This document shows, in pieces, positions 58,248 through 64,000 of a DNA stretch of 64,000 nucleotides. Within the stretch, counting starts at the first letter, position 1; every line of letters starts with the position of its first letter. The stretch is from NCBI GenBank assembly GCA_025890175.1, contig JANPYM010000001.1, positions 1,771,004-1,835,003 of the forward strand, read 5' to 3'. The notes beneath the pieces were generated by a model. That model worked only from the letters and a program-made list of their open reading frames with translations. It was not told where the DNA came from and did no database searches. Position numbers and translations under genes: made by a program. The DNA comes from Ciborinia camelliae. Lineage: Eukaryota > Ascomycota > Leotiomycetes > Helotiales > Sclerotiniaceae.

Positions 58248-60193
58248 TGGTAGTACGAGTGACCGTACCCAGCGACGAGCTTTAGTTGAGCCTTAAGCAT
58301 ATGAGGTGGTGAGTTTGATTCACTAGTTTAAAAAGCCATGTTGATGTGGTCGCCGTCACAAGTGAGCGAGAAAGTCTAATGCTTTTATTGGCAAACAATT
58401 CGCCGGTGTTTGATGTACTATTGACAGTATGATGGTTCCTCCTGAAACGGGGCTAACGTATATTTTGTTGGCAAGCGCTACAGAAGCTCAAAATTTATTT
58501 GATAGATGGCAGATCACTGCGAAAAATGATATGATAGGCTAGTAAATGGGAAATCCTTACAAAATGGGTGGAAGAAAATGATGGTAGGGTTGGTTTTGGG
58601 TTTTGCCGTAGAAAGGCTGACTGCCAAACTGCCAGTGGAGGAGTAAAAGGTATGAGGAGTTTTAAGATGTGGATAAGATCTCGTAATTATGGGTGCGTTT
58701 CCGTAAGACACTAGAGCTACTAAGTAAAATGTTCTTGGTATATTGACTGGTTTTGGTTTTGTTTTGGGTTTTGTTTTTGACCTGTCTTTCTTTTTTTCTC
58801 TCTCTCTTTTCGTATTATTACCATATGGGGGATTGTTTTTTTCGATGACCAAAAATTATGCACATTGCTTATTAGTTGATACCTAGATAGGTAGGTAGGT
58901 ATCTACCAGGTAGTGGTAAAAGAGAACTCCAAATTTAAAGAGGTTGATCATTATATGGCGATTAGTAATCACAAGGTTTAAATGCTGTTTAGGAATCTAA
59001 TAATAATCAAATGGTACCTAGGTAGATAGTACCTAGATACAAGGACCTTATAGACACTAATGATATAATTAATAAGTAGTATCTAAGGTAAATAGATGGT
59101 TATTAGTAGGTATAAAGTAGATATAAAGTAGATAAATTTAATAGAATTGTTTTTTTAAATACTAGATAATCTTATAATTATTAAGAAGTACTAGGTATCT
59201 TTATAGATATCTAAATAGAAGATACCTTAGTATCTTTACTATCGAATTTCTAACTATTTACAAAAATAATATATATCATTTTCATGGTTTTCATGCGGTG
59301 GTCATTGGTCGAACTGCGATTTCTCAATGCCTAGGTAGGTAATTAATCTAATCCATGGTTGATCTCTCCAACTACATTATTCTGATTGGTGTATACGGAG
59401 GTAGGTATATGTATGTGCTCTATAAATAACCTCACAGCTTCACAGCCTCACAGGGTCTGAGATTGATGGATTAGATAGATTGATGCATCAAATATCTGCA
59501 TATATACTACCTAGGTAGTTAGGTAAGGTGCCTGGTATAATGGGTACGGGATCAAGTGGATCGATCCATCACGAAACGGCGACCCCTTCTCAGAAATATA
59601 TCAAAAGATCCCCAAAAATAATAATAATGATGATGATGATAATATTCTTTCATTCGTTCGTGTCAGATACATACTAACTGACATTAGTGATGGAAGCGAA
59701 AGAACCTTTATAGCCTACTAGTAAAATACTTATCATATAATTGCAATTTGCATTCGTACTTTTCGGGTAAGTGGGCGGCATATAGAAAATTGCATACGAG
59801 TATCATAAGTCTGACCGAGAGTTGGCTTAGCCCTACCGCTAGAAAAGGTGAAGAGTATTAAAAAATCGTAGAGGCGATGCATTTCCGCTCGCTTGCAAGA
59901 ACGATTAGAGGAAACTAGGTACAATGAGTCCATAGAACTAATACAAGTTCATACTAAATAATTTGGAGTTCTATGACAGCTCCGGAAAAGGAAGACCGAT
60001 GCTCTTCGCATAAAATGACGATCTTATGGCAATAATGCTGCTGTCAGCCAAAAAAAAACTCCAGTACGATGGTGGATATCTCTCCGTAATGCTATCCGCT
60101 AATATTCGAATTCCAGAAATATGCGCCATGCGCCTCGCATCCATATATCATGTGTTTCTTTATAGCAAAAATTCATATGTCCAATACCTTACA
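58248..60193. other. Intergenic region, AT-rich, no gene seen
   Basis: 1.95 kb between the TRP-like start and the 3' end of the next minus-strand gene. The part 58860-59290 is strongly AT-rich, with many TAGGTA/CCTAGG words and AATAGAT/TAAAGTAGATA repeats. A GATGAT/AATAAT microsatellite lies near 59618-59645. No supportable ORF. Confidence 0.55.
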
Positions 60194-63100
60194 TTATCTT
60201 CTAACTGATCCCATTCGTGAAGCCGCCTTTACTGGTGCTGGTAATGACTTGGCAAATGCATTGCGTTCTGAATATGGGAGTTAGCAAACGAAAACATGGT
60301 ATATAAATATCAATGAGTTTTTTTGGTCGCCGTGAGATTGGGATAAACCACAGTTTTACCAGAAAGCCAGAAATCCAGGGCACAAATTGGGGTTTGGATA
60401 AAGTCAACGGGAAAATAGGAACGCCGCACATACCCGCTTCCGTATCAAATACTACTGTGATATCATCATGCTCGCCGGGGTAGACAGGCATCTGAAGGAT
60501 GTTAGCCAATGAATATCCGTGATGGCACAAGAAATGGGATAATGTCCTATAATATACTTACGTCCAGATTGACAAAGCCGGCGTGTTCCTCGCCACGAGG
60601 CTTTGGCATAGAAAACTTTGCGTCAACAATACGCAAGGAGAACTTTCCACTCTTGTTCGAGCTCTCGAACGTATCCGTGGATTTCAAAGGGAAGCTCATA
60701 CAATCCCCGTGACTAAAGTTTTCAAAGAAAGCAAGCAGTTGCACAACCTTTTCTTTTTGGACCAACTGCAATCTAGTTATAGCAGCATCCAATTTTTTAT
60801 AGATTGGCACGACCATTCTTCGTCTCGAAATGTTGAAGGATGATGCCCTGCCATCAAAAGCAACGGTAAATCCTGTCAACACTGCTTGAAAAAGGTGAAG
60901 TTCTCTCAGGCTGGGGAACACATAGGTCCGGGTTGTTTCTGCCCTCGCGATTGTCCCCAGCACTTCGGCGAATTCCTTTGTAGCCTGACTTGTCGATTGT
61001 GTTTGAGTCGCCATTATGGTCATATCATGCTGAGGTTGCCTCAATATCTTAAGCTCATTGGTCGATTGTAGATCAAGTCGAAGTTTCAACTCCCCGGGTC
61101 CAATATTAAATCGATCTGTGAGGGTACCTGTTTTAAAGTCCATAACGACCCGTAAATGACTTGAAAGAACAGTCTTAGTGCTCTGAATATCAAGGGCATC
61201 TTCATTGATTACCCGGAAACTTTGCCATTCCAAGCCGCTGAGGCGTGGCGCTAGACCTCCTGATTCCTCAATGGCAAAAGATCGAATGGGAGCTTCACAA
61301 TAAAGAGTCTCTTCACGTCCTATCACTCCACCCATGAGTATGGAATGCAATCTAGCCCTCTGATCTGCCTCTTCAAATGTGAAGACCATGGAGGACTTGG
61401 GATTTCCATCAACTTTTAACAGAAGTGCTGGGTGGCCATTTTCCCCTCGTAAAAAGCTGAATTGAATGGGAGTTGTTGGTAAGATATCTTGATCGATTCC
61501 CCGTAAATTTTTTGTCATCTTTCCAGTCATAACAGCAAGTCGGAATCCACTATGCTTCTTTCTAAGGCCTGTAGCTGCCTTTTCGGCAGTGATCTTTTCA
61601 AATAACCTGACCTCGCATCTTGGGACAGCTTCTGCTGGGAATGTCTGTGCTTGTTTTTCTTGACCAAAGCATTGAAAGGCTTTGGCGGTCATTTGAAAGA
61701 CTATATCTTCATCCTCGAGTCGGGCTAGACTTTGTCGGACACTATTTTGGTAGTCATAGGAGCCCCTGAGACTCCTAAAATCTTGTGGGGTACAATTGAT
61801 CCGAAGCTCGAAGCCTCTCGGAAGTTTGATAGTTAGTGAGTTGTTCTTTTGCACCCAAGACACATCATTCCATGTAGGGCCGCGAGTTTTGTCGTGCTGA
61901 ACTATGAGCTTCAAGGTGCCAGTTTGATTGGCTATTACGAAACTCAAATCTTCTTCATGTTTTGCTCGAACGATAGATAGAAGACACGGGCAACGATAAT
62001 GCTGCGAAGCTGCTTCCTCCAGAAGGTAGACATCCACAAAGTGACATCCATACGTGAAACTCGTGCCTGAGTCACCTAATGGGAGGGATCCAGACAAGTT
62101 CAACGTCGTATTGGGTCGTTGTAGTGACAACAATGATCGATCACCTTCATCTATCGTCCAGATTTGATTATCGATACCTTGAGGCAATATCGCGTCTTCG
62201 CCCGATGGCGGAAGAATATTGTTACGCTTCATAGACTGGATTTTTCTGATCAGCATAACTAATTCACCATGTTTTCATCGATTCTTACCATCGTTAGCTT
62301 TTTCAAGCCAGATAAAATTGCTTGTCGTGCTTCCAAAGTATCATCGAGAGTGTTGTGCGGTGTATCTGCATTTCTTTGGTTCATCATCTCGGGACATTGG
62401 GAAGCAATCTTTTCCATGAGCCAATATGCCTTGGCCAGGTTTGAATAAGATTGCTGACGAACAACAAAACTGTTCTGCTTTGCTCGATCTCTGATACTAC
62501 TTTCCAGCTCGCATCGGCCTTTGAGAAACCACCATAAAGCACTTCTGACAAGCTCTTCTAGTGAGCATGATGAGAGTGATTTCAGTGACTCGGCTGAGAG
62601 TCTGAATAATGTGAATAAATGCGAAGTGCGTCTAGCAAAATCAATTAGAGCATCCTCCCCTACAGCCATCGCCACGTCTTTCAAATCAAATGCTGGGGCT
62701 CGATAGGGAGGAGGGGGAGTGTCAACCGCACTAGCGGATTTTGAAGCTACAGTTCTTGAAAATGATGAAGGACTCTCTTCCGCGACAGTCAGATTTGACT
62801 TCTCACTATCGCTAGGTGTCTCTGGTCTCCCAAAAGGATTCATCGGTATTCCTGGCGAAGAGCTTAACTGTGTATTCTTCATCGCATTCAGATGAACTCC
62901 TTCTCGCGGGGGAGAATTTTCGTTTGCTGTCAAAGCTGCCAGCGCGAGATCCCGTTCTTCAAAATGTCCTGACACCGCCCTTACCAATGCTTTGCCCTCT
63001 GAAGCACGCATCGCCGCTTCTGCCCTGGAAGTGAACGAACTATGCGATCCGGTCCTCGCATTACCATTATAACTCGCCTCGTTTCTTTGGTTCCTATAAG

Positions 63101-63692
63101 GCTGAGAAGGTTCGTTGTCTAGTGCAGAGTCTTGATCTGATATCGTTGGGAAGGCTGGTTGTGTATGTTGTAAAGGTCCAGGTCTAAACGTGTCTGGTTC
63201 CCTGAATTTATCGGCAGGTCCCTGTGAGCCATTGGCAGGGGGAGGACCTGGTCTTTGGTTTTGTTTCTGCGGAGATGTTGCAGATCTATTTCGCAGAGCT
63301 TCTGCAATATAGGCTGATGGTGAAGCACATTCATCACCTCCTTCCCCAATGACTTCTGGTTGTGCTTCTGTAAACCTCACAACCAATCCTTTCCTACTCC
63401 GTTTCGGGCTCGCAGATCCATTACGCCGGTCATTATTCACTTCGGCCGCAGTGGGCCATCGTCGTGCAGTGGATGTATCAATTCGTCCGAGGACAGGCGG
63501 TCGAGGAGGGGTATTCGAGGCTGCGGTGGATGAGGCAGTGTGCAGTTTATTGGTAGGTCCATAAAGAAAGTCGGATACCTCTTCTTCCGAGGATGGTTTC
63601 TTTTCCTTTTCCTTCCCGATCCCAAAAAATTTCCCCATCAAGCGACCCTTGAGCTGTTTATGTTCCAGCTCTTTCCTATCAGTTGCGTCCAT
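60194..63692 (-). CDS. Uncharacterised conserved-type fungal protein (1069 residues) with PPxY motif
   Basis: Four exons, 63692-62289, 62235-60562, 60491-60434 and 60267-60194, join in frame to 1069 residues. The join at 62289/62235 uses the AG at 62236, not the nearer one, because only that keeps phase (KLTM|SMKRNNILPP). I do not recognise a family. Residues 1-about 320 are charged and low complexity. A PPPPY motif ends at residue 330. An ordered helical block at about 340-465 (VGEDALIDFARRTSHLFTLF, LVRSALWWFLKGRCELESS, LAKAYWLMEKI) follows. A long mixed alpha/beta region (about 490-1025) contains TYVFPSLRELHLFQAVLTGF and RRRMVVPIYKKLDAA, suggesting a structured core. No signal peptide or membrane helix. 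The C-terminus ends in the basic MGSVRR. Confidence 0.82.
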
Positions 63693-64000
63693 CTTCCCAT
63701 TGACAACGATTTACTGAACCGTTGGAAATTGGGATCACGCACGCGACAATTAACGACGATAAAGCAATGAATCAAGAAATATTGATAAGACGATGAACTG
63801 TGAATTAACGAAGAGGAATAAATTGCAATTGCGATTGCGATGAAACAATGTCATTGACAGTATGTACTTTGCACGCCCAAGACGCTTCAGGGTTATTTAT
63901 CCGGTCAGTATAATTAAGAAAGATAAGGTATCCTACAATCAAAATCAAAATTGCGACGAAAAATGAGGCACAGCCAAGGCCCAAGATGGTGATTGAAAAG
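63693..64000. other. Upstream region of the 1069-residue gene
   Basis: 308 bp to the right edge, probably the promoter and 5' leader of the minus-strand gene. A short TTGCAATTGCGATTGCGATG repeat-like tract lies at about 63821-63842. Nothing else was recognised. Confidence 0.5.

Overview
This window is nuclear DNA of a filamentous ascomycete (Pezizomycotina). The evidence is many short GT-AG introns (mostly 47-70 bp, with CTAA-type branch points), gene-sized intergenic spaces, and a characteristic fungal gene set: GH71 alpha-1,3-glucanase, dipeptidyl peptidase V, a Kre9/Knh1-like wall protein and a TRP-like membrane protein. The gene content and the dispersed 5S rRNA gene fit Leotiomycetes (a Botrytis/Sclerotinia-like fungus), but that lineage call is an inference from memory of the families. 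I see no bacterial, viral or intact transposon sequence.

Layout. 1-15 kb: a left-truncated Kre9/Knh1-like secreted protein (-), ribosome-biogenesis factor NOP14 (+), dipeptidyl peptidase V (-), a secreted GH71 glucanase (-), a 4.3-kb gene-poor stretch rich in microsatellites, then a single 5S rRNA gene (-) with an upstream TATA box and a T-run terminator. 14.7-25 kb: a beta-carbonic anhydrase (-), a PCD1-like Nudix hydrolase (+) that meets a CUE/CCCH/Smr-domain protein (-) tail to tail, TVP38 (+), and an uncharacterised protein with four CP motifs (-). 26.5-32 kb: a large F-box protein (+) ending in a CaaX box, and a proline/serine-rich protein with a hydrophobic tail (-). 34-43 kb: a cystathionine gamma-synthase-type PLP enzyme (+), MutL-family MLH2 (-), and, divergent from it, cytosolic valyl-tRNA synthetase (+). 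42.7-46.2 kb: 3.5 kb with no recognisable gene. 46.2-64 kb: a DUF4185-like protein (+), U2AF small subunit (+), an oxysterol-binding protein (-), a TRP-like membrane protein (-), and a 1069-residue uncharacterised protein (-).

The genes are mostly single-copy housekeeping functions (rRNA processing, splicing, translation, sterol traffic, mismatch repair) mixed with a few secreted or lineage-variable ones. They do not form a biosynthetic cluster or operon. All exon joins given below were worked out by hand from splice signals and reading frame and close without in-frame stops; none has transcript support here.

The most interesting points are: the F-box protein with both a C-terminal CTIM prenylation box and a PPxY motif; the open, Arg-rich, ATG-less frame just upstream of the valyl-tRNA synthetase start, which looks like a mitochondrial targeting extension started at a non-AUG codon; the conserved-looking but unnamed protein with repeated CPFG motifs; and the intergenic TACCTAGGTA palindrome that recurs across the window and is absent from coding exons.
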